From Lepas anatifera (lineage: Eukaryota > Arthropoda > Thecostraca > Lepadidae): DNA of 64,000 nucleotides. The notes below the pieces were generated by a model. It was not told where the DNA came from. It saw only the letters and a program-made list of their open reading frames with translations, and made no database searches. The stretch covers positions 1 through 64,000 of the forward strand of contig JAOTON010000058.1 in NCBI GenBank assembly GCA_034440635.1, in the 5' to 3' direction. Of this stretch, positions 1 to 13,800 are shown in pieces; the stretch's first letter is position 1, and each line of letters starts with the position of its first letter. Position numbers and translations under genes: made by a program.

Positions 1-3000
1 TCAGCATGGTTAATGGCTATTTCCATTGCGTCCATGTTATTAAAAACTACCGTCTTCCACAGAGGCATTAGGTCTCCGCGACTGTCCAAGCTGAACGGCA
101 GTCTTAACGACAAAGTCTGCATCACACAGTGTTAACAGGCTTTTTCCCCACCACATGTCTGGTAAACAGGTGGAAGGAAGTGCTTCTTCGGGTGTTTTGG
201 AAGCAGATCCTGGCCGTTTGAGACGATGCAAAGGGCCTGTTCAAATGCCGCCTCCAACCTCCTCCAACTTCCTCCCGGAAAGAATAAAATGCTCTGATCT
301 AGCTTTCTTCCGGACAGCAAGAGTTGTTAGTCTTCTACCTCTGCTGCAGGAGCTTGGAGGAGGCTGGCCGACCCGCTGGGACAAGCCCAAAGTTCTAGAT
401 GTGAAGCCGAAGCTCGCCATTTTTGTTATTGAGAGGAATTGGACGACTACCGTCATGTTTGTAGCTTTTCTGTCGTTGGCGATCTCTCAGCCCATGTATT
501 TTCGTCACGAAAAACATAAGCGTCAGAAAGGGGAGCAAGGGGGCCTGGCCCCTCAGGTATGGGGACAAAATTTCCTGATGTCAGTCAAAATGGTGGAAAA
601 TTGAACACATTTGTGTTACCAGCCCGGCACGGATGGCAGCTTGAGAAACCCAAATTCAAAGAGTTTGGTTCTAACGTGGAAAGTTTATTGTCGGCATCAG
701 GTTGAAGTTTGGCTGGCCCCCTCACTTTTTGCCAGTGGCGACACGTTTATGACGAATAATGTAATACGTCACGAATAATGTAAGGTCTAGAATATCGTGG
801 AAATGGAAATGCAAACTGGTATGATTGGTAACCCATGAAAACAGCCAATGCATTCACCCAGGCTATCGATATAGTGGTTATCGGTGATCGGACGGGTCAG
901 CGCTGTGCCGATGAAAGGTAGCGTTCGATCGTACCCGGTGCACCCGGTACTCAGCCGGCGGGCGTGCGACAGTTCCCCAGGCGGATGCATCGGCAATGAG
1001 TGCTCGATCAGTGCTGGTCAGCAAACGACCGGGATTCCCAGAACCCAGTCGTTGGGCTTTCCTTCGTCAAAGTAGTTTATTGGAGTTTAGTAATTTTCTA
1101 AATGAAAGTAGGTACCTACGCCAGCAGCCAGTTTTATGTTAAATACACTTTTGTAGATTTAGTGAATGTCTTTACTGATTTTGATCCAGAACTACTCAGG
1201 TGCTTTTATATTTTGTTTGTGGCTGTTTGCGAGAGCAAAGGCTCTTTGCTGCCCGAGCCTTCTCGGTGTGTCCCGTTAGTCTCATCCTCCGGCGACACAC
1301 TTACACCGGCACCAACTGCGCAGATGGGCGGCCCGGGCTGGTCAACCTCACCATCGCAGCCCTGCCACCATATCGGGCCTGCCCACTCTCGGGGCTGGCC
1401 ACTGGCCTTCGACTGACCCTGGCCTCACGGGGGCCATCTCCCGACGCCGCCGGCCGGGCGGTGGATTGGCCTGACCCGCAAATACAGAGTCACCGGCCGC
1501 TCAGCTGCAGTGAGCTCAGGCCGTCCACTGAACACGATCAGTATAATCGTCAGCATTGTCCACTGGCTTTCCGATCAGTACTGAAGTTGTATTTCTTTTC
1601 GGCCAACGTCTAATCTGCGGTGTAACTGTCACTCTGGGCTGCAGCCAGACTGGGGACGGCGAACAGGCCGGTGCCGGTGCCGGTGCGGTCGCCCCCGCCT
1701 CCCCCACTTCCAAATGGGATGATTGGCCTCTGCGGTGGAAACCGGTCGTTAGGCGACCGCTTACGTCAGTTGATAGCCGGGGAGTGGTGCCACCTTTCCA
1801 GTCGCGGCCCCGCGCTGCACCCCGGACGCCATTGGCGGTGCCCACAGCAGCGGCCCGAAGCATTTACTGCCATATAAACAAGGAAAGTTAATTAGGCAGG
1901 TAATTTGCTGGTAGGGGCGGGCGCTCAGCGCAATCGTCAGGTGTTGCTTTGCATGGAGGTTCATAGGCTGGAGTGCCCGTGGTAAGATGGAATGGGAGTG
2001 AAGTGCAACCATTCCATTCAGCCCAGAAGAATGGCGAACGTGGTCCGTTAAAGCAGCTAAAGTCCTCATTTCGCGCGGCGATGCGCGAGCGACACTGGGT
2101 ATTGGCTATGCTATTGGGCTCGGGATAGGCTTCTGCTGTCAGACGGGTGGCCTGTCTGAGGAGAGACGTCCACGGCGGCGGCTGTTCCCGAGGCGGGAAT
2201 GTTGTTCCCGGTCGGTCCGGGCGCAGCGTCGTGGTGAATCGGGGATCAGGTGCGTGCTGCCATCGGAGAGCCGAGCTGGCAGTGACAGGTGAAACATGGG
2301 CGGCGACTACCGCCTCGGCAGGTGTGACGCGGCGCCCCGGCCCCTCGCGCCCCCGCGCTCCAGCCACCTGGTATTTCCGGAGAGGGGCACCACCAGCCTT
2401 CAACAAGGTGCCGGGTCGGCACATTAACATGCCATGCGGTTCTTTTGATGTTGATTTTCCGTGATGATGGAAGTACTTGGAACCTTTGATCAGCAGAACA
2501 CACCGCCTGTGATATTAAATTTATCTTGCATTATATGAATGGTCTGAAGACCGTCAAGTTATTTAAACAACAGAGGGGAATTCGGAGTGGGAACCTAGGC
2601 ACCCATAAAATTAATTGGATCCCTCAAGAGGAAAAAATTGAATAATTACACTTTCAGGCACCCTGACCTCCGAAGGTTAAATAGCGTTCAATACTGAGCC
2701 ATCCACTCGCAAGTATACCGTTACGGAACAGCAGGCGCCCAGTCGTATTGATCTCCATGTCTTTTTCATTCTAGTCCAGCAGCGGCTGGAGTTAAGGTGG
2801 GCCTGGAGCGGTGCGGCTCCTCCTCGTTCCGCGCCTGGAAGAGTGATGCGCTGCACTCACCCAAATTGGTGTCGCCAAGTTCGCGCCTCATCAGCTCCGT
2901 TCAAAGTGATGCGGATCTTCATTAGCCCATTTGCAAGTGCAGGTACGATGCAACAACATACACGAGGCGGAATGATGCATCATCGGCTGGGGAAAACGCG

Positions 3001-6000
3001 CTGTTTTGTATCTGATGCAACGCAAACAGCATTTCATGCATAGCTCCGCCCGATTTTTCCAATGCGTTTAGGTCTCCGAATGATGGGAAGGTGCATATTA
3101 GGGCTGTCTTTTGTGCCCACGAAAGGAATATAAATATGTACATTCAGAGTGAGAGCGGTGGTCCCCGTCATGATAGGTCACGCCGCCTGAGAGGGATTAA
3201 ATGTTTGTAGCATTGAGCGACAGGGACTATGCCTTAATGTTAGACACGACCGACAATCCGATAGTTGTGGAACTTAAGGGCAGGTCTATATGTCTGAGTT
3301 TCCTGCGGCTATATGGCTGTACTTTCTACTCACGCACTTGAATGGTAAGTGCGTTTTGCAAAATGACGGATGTTTCGCAGGTAAAACGCCGTTGATTAAA
3401 GAGAAGTGCGGTTCATAAACCCAAGTGCTCCCTACATTGACAGTGCTTCTCCACATGACAAACCACTCTTACATATCGCCGTGAGCAGGAGAAGAAAAAA
3501 TAATCCTGGTTCACGTGGTAGATGCACCAAACGATTTAAGATGAAAGCCCTCACGTGTTTCCAGTAAAGAACCCACTTCGCCGGAGGAGGAGGCGGGCCT
3601 GGGAGCATTCATACGGTGCATGGACTTGTGTTGAGGGGTAGGACCACCATCCCGAAATATTCCGTATGAAACAGATGCCAAGCTGACTGTAGGCCGGGAC
3701 GGAGGTAGGAAGCTGGCACCTGCCGGGTCGGCCCAGCTCAAACAAGTGGTCAGGAGGCAGGTTGCCAAAGCGGCGGAGGCGAACCCAGACAGCGCCGCTG
3801 CCAGCGCGGCCGACGCGTCGACAACGACGGCGCGCCGCCAATCGCCACACAGGCCCGTCAGAGGCCTGTTTTCGTTGCTGTCGGCACTGGGGCCCTCTCC
3901 GGGTGCGGCCAACACCACCGATAAAGCTCACCGCACCGCCCGGATGAAAACTAGCGCTCGACCTGTTCCGAACGTCCCGGTTTTACGTAAGGCCTTGGTT
4001 CGAAATCATTATCAAGCCCGTCCCTGGGTTTTCACTGATAGTTTTAGGCCCGTCTTTCTGCTCCCTGTCACTATTTGGACTTTTTCTTCGCTCAGGACTG
4101 GGGCCTCCTTTAAAGAATCCTTTCATCGATAATTATTTGTGAACATCTACGTCCAACTACTGTTGAATTCTAAATTATTTCACAGGTCATTCGTATACAA
4201 CAGGATACTTCATATGTCCGGCGTATCACAAGCCACAGCCGCGTCCAGTGGCTGAGAGGGGCCTAACTGGTTGATGAGCTCCAGACACTGCGGTGTGCAG
4301 AAGTCGATTTTATTAGCGACACACCTTAAAGGTAGCGGTTTACCAGTAACTTTTTCCGTCACAACAACTTTTTCTAACGGTTTATGACAAAGGATTATCT
4401 GCAGGGCTTGCACCGTCGGTGTCATGAACGGACGCCGTATTGAAGGGAGTCAAATCTCGAAAGGTTATTTCCACGAAAGTTACTGCGGTGCCGCAGGTGC
4501 AAACGCTGACTCCAGTCCTTTGCTTTTTAACGTGCCTGCACGTAAATATGCAGCACTCCTCCCTCATGAATGTATAATTCGCTGGTCCGCCCCCATATAA
4601 GCATGTGGACATTGGAGGGCATTCCAGCTGCCTTGCATGAGTGTAATTGCTCGGCAAGGCGTAAGCCACCCTGCCTGCCGCCGCGCCAGATTTTATGCCA
4701 GTTTTATCGCCGGTCGGCCGGGAATCGAGCCGCAAAATTAGTCACATTCTGGACTTTGCTCAGCCAAAAGCACTACCCATGCGAGGTGGGCCGGCCTGCG
4801 GCGAGACGTTACCAGAGCGCATTATGACCGCCGCTGAGACCCGACTGGAGCTGCGGTCGGAGGAGCACCCATTGGCCCTACAGCGGGTGGCGACCGGCGC
4901 GTCGCGAGCCGGCGCCGTCCCAGTGCAGGCAACACCGGCGCAGCGCCGCCAGGCAAAGTACTGGGCTCACCACACCACGCTCCCCGCGCCCGGAACGGAC
5001 ACAGAGCCGGGCGCCGCTGTCGGACCAGCCACCGCTGCGGCGGGCTCTGGGAATCGGTCACGCAAAGAGACACCCAACGAGTGACAACGCAAATGAATGA
5101 AATGGAGAAGTTGCCGAACTCAATGAATGAAGCGGCACACTGCCGGCCCCTGGGAAGCAGTTGGAGGTCGTGGCGGCACGCAGGCAGAAGTGCCGGAAAC
5201 AGTGATCTGCTAGCCTCTCATTGCTGACATCTCCACCTGACCAGCTGCGCTGTATGTCTGCTGTGCACAGCTGCGCTATCTGACTGCTGTGCGCAGTGGC
5301 CGCAGCCGGAGGCGCACAGCTGCTCTGTCGCGCTATAATCGGCGCAGCCTGCTACGTCGTGGCCGATAGCTCAGACACCCGAATCGTGGCGCCGACGCCC
5401 GCGTTACTCGTGGTCCCGCCTGGGCCGAATGGTTTTTTATGCTGTACATACATGACTTTGGTGAACATCTGAACATATCATTCGTATGTGAAGAAACTCC
5501 CCAACTGTGAACCAATTCTATTGATAGAAGGACGTTGCGTTTTCTGTCATACTTTGCTGGATTTCTTGACGTCGTGGTAAAATATTTTAGCCGGATTTTT
5601 GTGTTGTACAGGTACTTAAATAGGCGCAGAATCGACGTCCGGACGTGGCGTGACCCACAAGCAGCGCTGGGGAGGCCCTGTCAGCTCTGAGATATCCGCC
5701 GGCGTTTATTCAGGGGGTGTCACGGGGGACCCCGGCGAAATTCACATGTCGCTGCGGTCACTATATTTACCGTGAGAGCTTCCGGCGCCTCTTCAGGCGT
5801 TTGGCGTCACACCGTCACACGTGTGTACACGCTGCGCTGTCGGTGGAGCGTGTCGCAGGTGCCAATTATCGACGCCGTAGACGGGCGATTTGGCTGCCGC
5901 GCCCGGCCGGTGTGTCACCCGCGATGGGGTTACACGTGATGCGCGCACCGCGCGGCGGCAACCCGGCTATAGATAGACAGCGCACAGGTGGGAAATAGAT

Positions 6001-6657
6001 CTGGCGGTCTGGAGTTGAATCTGGCTCTTTCCACCGAGCTGAGGCGCTCAGGCTCGTGCTTATTGTGTTTTGCTGCAGTGATGTGTGCTCGGCAAACATG
6101 GGGTGAAGAAAATGACGCAAGTGACAGGACTTCGACTGTAACGATGTTTCTTCATCTTTAAATCTTCCTATGTTTGAAAAGATATTGGTGGTACCATTTT
6201 TTAACTATTAGTCATTTGTTATCGGCACTATATGTTTGTAAGTGTTTATTTCGAATAATCCCTTTCCCCCGTATTTTTTGGAACAATGTTAACTTTTGGA
6301 GACAAGAAGGCACGATACACTCTGGAATGTTTCTTTACCAGCAGTGAGAGGTTTTGATACTTGAAAGGTACCTAACTTGCTGGAACTAATGGGCGCCAAA
6401 ATGAATATCATTGATATCGCTAGTCTTTCTCATTTGGCATCATATATTCTGAGGGGGCTTGACATTGCGTTTGCACATGGCGTGGAGTGTGTTTAGGTAA
6501 AGTTAGTAGGCATCATTTTCGTTGTCGGTTGAGTTGATGTTAAGTTAGTATCTTCCCCCCGTCGATTAGGTTCTCCTCGTATTTATTTTCATATTCCAAA
6601 AGACGTACGACGGCCGTTAGTCAGTTGCAAACTTGCAGGAGAAATTCCTAAATGTGC
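1..6657. other. No gene recognised
   Basis: I see no supportable gene here. Open frames of up to 149 codons exist in GC-rich patches (about 1200-2430, 3700-3950, 4800-5080), but they overlap in several frames on both strands. None shows a known domain or clear exon boundaries. An upstream RGM exon carrying the signal peptide could lie here or outside the window; I could not identify it. Confidence 0.5.
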
Positions 6658-6833
6658 GGGGGCGCGTTAGTGGAGTGGTCAGCGTAGCTGGCCTCCACGC
6701 AACCGACCGGGGTTCAAGGCCCGTTGGCTTCCCTGAACGAGGAGCAAGCTGGCTCCCGAGAAAGCCCTCCAACATGAAAAGAGTTGGCGACGCCATCTGA
6801 GCCTAGCAGTTCGTACGTCGATTAGCCCCAAAA
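6658..6833 (+). repeat. tRNA-derived SINE
   Basis: The 5' part reads like a tRNA head. It has an A-box-like stretch (TTAGTGGAGTGGTC) and a B box (GGGTTCAAGGCCC near 6709), the Pol III internal promoter arrangement. The 3' part (GAGTTGGCGACGCC, then CAGTTCGTACGTCGATTAG and CCCCAAAAA) is shared with other places in the window, at about 25140-25200, 27045-27110, 42211-42281 and 21255-21318. A tRNA-like head joined to a recurring tail is the signature of a SINE. Its partner LINE is not identified. Confidence 0.75.
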
Positions 6834-7857
6834 ACTATAAATTCTGGCATGTGTGACAGAAACGTACCCTTTATGCTGAGGGACACTGTAACTGGAAACA
6901 TGGATATCACTTATATTTGACAAATATTAGAAAACGAATTCGGCAAAGTCGTATTTGAAATATACGGAACTGTCCAGAACAAGCTAAGCGTTCAAACATT
7001 CATCAAAGTCGGTATACTTGAATCATGGAAAACCGTAAAAGCTGACGCCAGATCTGTAAGCGTCATATCTTTTCTCCATGTGTATTTATCGTGATATTCA
7101 ACAAACCCTAAAAATTCCAGCGTTGCATCCAGTCACAGTAGGAAGCGCGATTTCTAAGTTTGTTAGGCTATAAGAAGTATGTGAGCCGGCGAACTTTTTG
7201 TCTTCATGAGGATGCATCAAGGATTATCTAAGCACAAATTCATTTGCGCGTCAAAAAGTTTCTAATTTCGAATATTCTTTCAGTCTTCACACGAAAGGTC
7301 CAGATTTAGGGAAGATGGTCATTATGCTACCCCTTAAGCGAAATCTTCTGCCAAAAATTATGCAGTTGACTTTGGTACTGTTTTTTACCTGAAACATATT
7401 TTGTAATTAATTTGCTTTTATTTTGCACAGCCATAACGTATCAACTTGATCGAACGCGTGTTTATTTTGCGTTTTTGTAAAACCTTGCAAAGGGCGCAAT
7501 TGTGAACAGGGTATCTAAAATGCGTCCACCGAGGTTCATAAATGCGCCCGGGCTCCAGGATGCGATTGCAAGTGAGTGTTGCATTTTATTGGAAGCCTTT
7601 GGAGATTATTTTTTATCAATATTTTAGCGAAGTCGGTGTGAGCAAACTTGTGGACGATAATGGCATGATTTAGTAAACCCAGAGGCATTTAAAGAGCAGA
7701 AAATCGAACCTATAGTGGAAGAATTTTATGAATAGCACAAGACGCAATTCATACGTGTGGATGGTTTGTTCTCCTCTGCGTTCTTATCGCACCCAAACTA
7801 ATATATTGCCAAAAAAGATCATTTGCGACTGATAATTCTACTTTTTACTGAGGGCCA
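6834..7857. other. AT-rich, no gene recognised
   Basis: I see no open frame, repeat or RNA gene that I can support. A few imperfect half-site words occur but no element boundary. Confidence 0.5.
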
Positions 7858-8034
7858 GGTTAAAGAACCAACGGTTGAACAGCTCTATTTCAACTGAGCG
7901 CTGTGAAAAATGACCTCTTTCACAACAGAAATCACACGTAAACCCATTAGATGTTGATACGCCGGAGCAGATATCGTAAAACCATTCTGAGCACTCTTCA
8001 CACCCCAGCCAGAGCTGAGATTTTTCGCTTACCC
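7858..8034 (-). pseudogene. PHD-finger-like coding fragment
   Basis: A minus-strand open frame (7838-8140) contains a Cys/Trp pattern resembling the end of a PHD zinc finger: WLGCEECSEWFYDIC followed by CDFCCERGH. The usual PHD pattern is C-x2-C, aromatic and H/C spacing, then a final C-x2-C. Here the first half of the finger is missing, so it cannot be a complete domain. PHD fingers of this kind occur in host regulators and also in many transposon-encoded proteins. The fragment abuts the left-damaged end of a TTAA-type MITE, so it may be captured or flanking transposon debris. Only part of the open frame is likely to be real coding history. Confidence 0.4.
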
Positions 8035-8956
8035 TGAGGGGCCTACCTCTCACCCCATGATTTTCCCGCCATCCTTGCAATTCGCTTTCCGGTCCACACC
8101 AGGTCAGGTCACCCGGCGATGTCAAACAACGTCGCCTCACTTCAACCTTTGAGCTCTACCATAGCTAGATTTCTAGAACGATCGCTTTGAGATTTTCTAC
8201 AACTGATGGTCCTTCTAGGGCCTACAAAATGCATACCCGGGATGTGACCTGGGGTCAGTTCACGAGGTCACCGCTATCATAGAAAAAGCATGGGAAAATC
8301 TGTCTAATGATCTAAAATCACATAATCATTGCAAATGCTCAGATTTCTCCGATAAACATTCTTGACCACCCTTTCACGGATTTCAGGGACGATATTTGCC
8401 CTTTGACTGATATGAGGTCATCATAGGTCACCAGGCTTCAAGAGCAGTATTTTTACGATAAATTTTGACATTATCAATATAGAGTGCTGAATTAAACGTC
8501 ATTGTACATGTCTCGTCACTGACATTCATTTGATAAATATCCCGATTACTTTATGAACTTCTGTGATCTCAGGTCATGTTAGGTCGAGAAGTGCCCTTTG
8601 GAGGTCAGAACACTGCCGGGAGGTCACAATGTTCCACATATCTGAGAAAGTCCTGGGATTTTCCTATAAAATTTACTCATTCAAACCTCAATAACTCTAA
8701 TGGCATGCGAGCTATGCCCAAATTTCTTAAACATTGTAAATTTTAGTGGAAATAGCTTATCGTGACCCAACTTAAACTCCGGAGGTCAAACAATTGACCT
8801 GATCGCTTAAGCATGTGAAGTAAACCCATAATGAATCCACACGAACTTTCCTATCGCACTTTTCAGATTTGCGCCAACCTCCATGTTTTCGGAGTTAGGG
8901 GGGCCATTGATGCCCCGATGGGACGGACGTCGGACCCCTGGTGGGGCGCGGGTTAA
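8035..8956. mobile_element. TTAA-type MITE, copy 1 (left end lost)
   Basis: This aligns by eye with copy 5 (52756-53788) along most of its length. Shared stretches include the CTACCTCTCA start, the ACCAGGTCAGGTCACC block and the CCTTTCACGGAT block. The right end carries the family terminus GGTGGGGCGCGGGTTAA, with TTAA at 8953-8956. The expected left terminal repeat is absent and is replaced by the PHD-like fragment. The interior is rich in AGGTCA/TGACCT words. There is no coding capacity, so it is a non-autonomous element. TTAA ends suggest a piggyBac-like transposase (inference). Confidence 0.7.
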
Positions 8957-10398
8957 CTCGGGTTTAATCCCCACGGCGGAAACAGCCTTCCATATCCCAA
9001 CTGCCCTTGTGGAATTAAGCATCACCGAGCACGAATGCCATCAATGGGTACCTAGGTGACTTATATTTTGACAAGCATTACAGAAAATCTGATTTCCCAA
9101 ACCAACACCAATTTTAACAGGTTGTTTAGGTAAGCAGCTCGCGTGTGAGCCCCAATATTAATACTGGAATCATGAAAAGAGAGCATCAAGTCAAACTGTG
9201 TTGATTAAGATGTGCTTGCCAAAATGCGCCCCTGGCGCAATTTGGTAGGGCGCATTTTAAAATCAGCAGGGTCCAGGCAAAACAAAACTATGGCGTAGAC
9301 GGGTGCAAAGAAAGCCTTGATACTTGTATTTATAAATAAGACGAAAGAACGTAGATCTCGAAAATATTCGCCTGTACACTATATCTATCACAGTACATTT
9401 TCATGCATGCCTTGAAAACCACTACCATGGTTAAAAAGTGGATGCAAAACAGAAAAACATGTCTAGCATGGATAAACGCTACTTACCAGCTGCTTTGGTC
9501 ACCGGAAAAGAGAGGCAATAGCGGTGGGAAAAATAATAATGAGTTTATAGAGCTTAAAAACTTCTAATATTTTCAAAACAGCCACTCGGCGCATTATGAC
9601 CCTCTTCCCCTACTTGCTTTCATTGTCATTAATCGCCTTTATTTTTACGAAATGCAAACTATAGAATGGAAGCTGCTGTTTTTTCTTTTGTGCGCTGGCA
9701 CTGCTGCTGGCGAGTCTCGGGACTGATCTGGTCGCCAAAGCGGCGAGACCGGCTCTGTTTCTCAGCCGCTTTAACCTCGCCTGCTCTCTGCCGAAGGGTG
9801 GCATTAGGTTGAGCCGATTTGGCGGGCCTCGTTGAGCGTTGCCTTGGCACCGGTGTCAACTGGAGCGGGCCGTGTAAAGACGCCGCCGCGTCTGCCGCCG
9901 CGCGCCAACTGCGCCGCCTCTGTCTCATCTGCTTCACGTTTGTCACAACTGCGCCGCAACTGTCTGCCCCGGCTCATTACTGCCATGTAGACGTCGACCC
10001 CCACCCGTTCTCCCTCCCCGCCAGACAAGCGCGACCCTCGCTCTGACGACGTAGTAAAGGAAGCCAAGAATAGAGCCCGAGGTCGGCTGATTACATCTGG
10101 CAGCCAAAAGGGACTTAACAGCACGCTCAAATATGGTTCTGTGGCCGAGATTGATGGTGTGTTAAGCTCTAAAGCCGGTTTGGTATCTGTAACAAATCAA
10201 AAGCACGTGCCAAATATGCCGTACAGTAAAACGTCGCTCCCAATAGAAACACAACGAGCCGAAAAGCATGATCATCATCATTTGTGTTTAGAGGCGCGCC
10301 GCCTAATGATCTCATTTTGTGGCAGTTATAGCACGCTGTCTTCTGTGACGAGAATCCGCCATTGCCGGCAGCAGCTGACTGCGTCTGTTGTGTTCCAG
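8957..10398. other. No gene recognised upstream of RGM exon
   Basis: An AT-rich stretch is followed by a GC-rich patch at about 9680-10050 with overlapping open frames on both strands and no recognisable domain. The 5' splice partner of the RGM exon at 10399 must lie upstream, here or further away. Confidence 0.45.
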
Positions 10399-10886
10399 CG
10401 GCGGGCCGGTGCCGGTCGGAGCGATGCAGTCGCGAGTTCGAGAGGTCGCGCAAGACGCTCAACATGGATGAGACGGTGTCACCCGCCTACTGCCGCGCCC
10501 TGCTGAGATTCTCCACCTGCCTCAGCGCCACCGAGAACGCCTGCCTCGGCAACCTGGTCTTCCACACCAACAGGAAGATTCTGGAGAAGACGATCGCGCG
10601 GCGGGAGTGTGAGCGGGTGGTGGCGGAGGCTGGGGAGGAGCCGGAGCCGTCGGCGCCCTCCTCCAGCCTGGCTCCGCCTCAGCAGGAGTCAGTGTGCTCC
10701 TACCACGGTGACAGGCAGGCGGCGTTCTGCGGTCTGTTCGGGGACCCGCACGTTCGCACCTTCTGGGGCGAGTACCAGACGTGCCGCGTGCTGGGAGCGT
10801 GGCCGCTGATCGATAACGCCTACTTGGCCGTACAAGTCACCAACGAGCCGGTGGGCAGCAACGACCAGGCCACCGCACCGACCAAA
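10399..10886 (+). CDS. Repulsive guidance molecule (RGM), internal exon
   Basis: RGM proteins are GPI-anchored cell-surface proteins that act as BMP co-receptors and neogenin ligands in axon guidance and BMP signalling. This exon encodes a Cys-rich RGM N domain (CRSERCSREF, YCRALLRFSTC, then ENACLGNLVFHTNRKILEK), a variable low-complexity linker (EEPEPSAPSSS), and the start of the RGM C / von Willebrand D-like domain (CGLFGDPHVRTF, QTCRVLGAWPLIDN). The Asp-Pro bond in GDPH, where family members self-cleave, is conserved. The 3' splice site is TGTTCCAG ending at 10398. The 5' splice site is AAA|GTGAGT, with the exon ending at 10886 in phase 0. The exon enters with two bases completing a codon, so it is not the first. 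The signal-peptide exon was not found. Confidence 0.92.
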
Positions 10887-13800
10887 GTGAGTCACGCGCA
10901 CGCCCGTCAGACCGGCAGTCCACTGTTGGCGCCGAATATGCCTGGCTAAAATATGAGGTATTGTGGCTTTTTCTTGAAGAGCCAATCGATCATTCACAAG
11001 CGGTTTTAGAAAGATCTGAGGGATCCTAGGCTTCCAAAAGATCCCACTAAATTCGACTAGATACCCATAAACTTGTCATTGCAATGCTGCATATTAATTC
11101 AGTCCCCCTGATATTAGTGTCATTCTCCTGTTTTCATTACGTTTGCAATCGTAATTGCGGTGATGCCCTTGGAGACGAATATTAACGCAGCGAGAACAAG
11201 AAAGTGAGAAGTACAATAACTGGCTTCGGATCTTTCTGTTGCAGTTTTTTGAATTCAGGATCTGAAAAGGAAGTAACCCTATTTTCTACTAAAATGAACC
11301 AAATTAACCACAGAAATGGGCTCTTTTATTTCGAATAATGTGCCTAGTTTTTAATTGTAACCCTAGTAGAGGTAAGGAGGCGCAATATTATTCAGCAAAA
11401 GGTAGCGCTTGCCGCACGAGAAACTGTACAGTTCGAGGACTAAACAAACGGGTATCGATGACGGTTTCCAGTCTCACGTGCTTGCTCACCACTTGAGTCA
11501 TCTTTCGGTTTGGGCCCGAGATTGGCTTGGTATTTGCTCAAGAATGCAGGTTGATGAGATCATCCTCAGCTAAATTTGAAAGAATATCCTTTTTCTGAGG
11601 AATAGTAATGTTCCGCACAACTTCGGTGCACGTTTTTGTCTTAGATTGAGTCTAACTACCCATTACCAAAGCTCCTGATAAGTAGTGAAACAGCAGGGTA
11701 GCCACAGTTTTGGTTAATAGCCGTGGTGATATCTTAAATCCAGTGCCAGAATAAGCTGACGTAGGAACCACGCGGTCTCCGCTACTTGTTTGTAGATTCA
11801 TCTGTTCTTATCATCCCAAACTTTTGAGGATTTATCTTAAATACATACATCTTATTCGATGAGTACTTTGCGTTGTTTTTCCGCTGTTACTTTCGTATTG
11901 TCGTATTGTCACTAAAAGACACAGCACCTACAACGAAACTGGTAACCGCAGGTCTTGATGAGCCAGAGTTCGTGGTGTTTTTGTTTGGTAATTATTGAGA
12001 AAAACGGGAGGGAAAAAGTGTCTCAGAAAAACACGAGCGAAGAAGTGTCCTTTCCACAGCATAAGCAGCGTTATCTTTCTAAATCATTTATACTATCATC
12101 GGTGTAGGAACGTGTAAATGATTGGAAAAAGGTCCAGAGGTATATATTCGTGGGCTAATACCAACCATGCAGCACCGTTGAATTAATGACAATCTGACAT
12201 ATTGTAGAGGCCGCGACCCCTTGGTTCCTACGCCCATGTGACTCGTGCGCAAGTGAACTGTTTGCTGAGGGCCGGGCAGGAAAACATATGTGCGATTTAT
12301 GCTAAAAAGCAGGGTCGCATGTTTTCCCGCTGTGGTCGTGACTTGTGACAAGCAGCAGAATTGGGTGAATTTGTGAGCAGACGCGTCACAAAAACCAGTC
12401 TCACGGGGAAGTTGGGAAAATTAACATATCCAAACAAACCCGATCCGGGCCGAGATATCGCATGTTTGCCGGGTTGTTTTCATGTGACATGTGTTAGCGT
12501 CGACGAGGCGTCGCAGCGAGCCCCGAAGCGCTAGGGCGTGGGAGTGTAGAAATAACACTCCCAGAACACGACTGACGCTCCCCGCGCTGGGAGCAAAGAA
12601 AGTGAATGCGGTTTTATACTGACTGGCGTAATTAGATGAAATTTCCAGTCGGCACAAAACTGTTGTTAACTCAAGAAATTATCCGTCAAAGTTTCAAATG
12701 TGTCTAAACTAGCTTTTGAAACTAGTTTTCTATAATGTTCAGATGTTATCCGACCGAATAGGCGACAGATATGTCAGCCTTAGTTAAGTGCAGCGCTTAA
12801 ACGCTCACAGAGAACAACGGCACACCCTGGGGTGGGCGTTTTAGTTAGGCCTGGCTGCGGCCGTCAGAGAGCCGGTCCTGAACCGCGCCGTAAAAAGACC
12901 GCGTCGCAGCCCGGTGGCGGCGCGCCGTGTCATTGGTCTGCGTCGATCTCGTCGCGTTTTTGCGCTGGCGCGGCGGCCAGCGGGCGTCCGACCGCGGAGC
13001 CTGGTCTGGGTGTGACGATGCAGGGTGGTCCGGCACATCACCCGCTGTCTATCCGCTGGCGAACGCTGCCGCTGGTCTCCGGGCACGGTCACGGCTGGTC
13101 ATGCCGCACAATGCGACATTTTGCCGTCTCATTATCGTCCGAGACGGATCGCTGCTGATGCAGATTGTCATTCGTGGCGTCGTCTGCGTCTCCAGTATCT
13201 GGGTGACTCTGCGGCGTGTGGGCCGTCCGTGACGCCGTGACTGGCGCCGTTCGTGCTGTCAGCGGGTGCCACTGGACCGCTGCAGACCGGCGCCAGGTGC
13301 GATCAAAGGCGCGGGCCGGCCGCGCGGCGCGACGCCGCGCCGCTGCCAGCAGCAGCCGTGTCATACATATCACATTAAGGTCACCCCAGACTGGAAGAGA
13401 CGGCCGCCCCCTTTTTGCCGACTGTTTTGCTGTAATGTGGCCGTGGTATCACTGACAATCGCTGGTGCCACGTCATCAAAATAGCCGCCGGTTAACGTTC
13501 GCGTAATCGAAGCCGCACCAACGGAGGGAGTTTCACGGTCGCTGCGTTGCGTGCTCATTGCATTTCACTCGGTATCGTCGGTCACGGCTTGTTTTAGAGG
13601 CGGCAGGAATAACTGAATGCCTGCTGTGCTCTGTTGAGCGTCGATGGGTCTGTAATACTCAGCTGGGCCTGTTTGTAAGCTGTCTGATCTGCAGCGTATC
13701 CTCAGGCGGGGTCGGGCCCCGGGCGTTGTTGCCGGGGAGGTCCATGATAGGCTCCCACGGGGCTGGGAGAGCAGCAGCTGCGGGCGGTACCGAGTGTCGG

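Noticed and set aside
155..604. 149-codon + strand open frame near the window start
   Set aside because: No domain, no splice or codon signal, and overlapping frames on the other strand; likely chance.
740..790. ATACGTCACGA near 765 resembling the LTR word ATACGTCACGAG
   Set aside because: Only about eleven bases match, with no LTR context; treated as chance.
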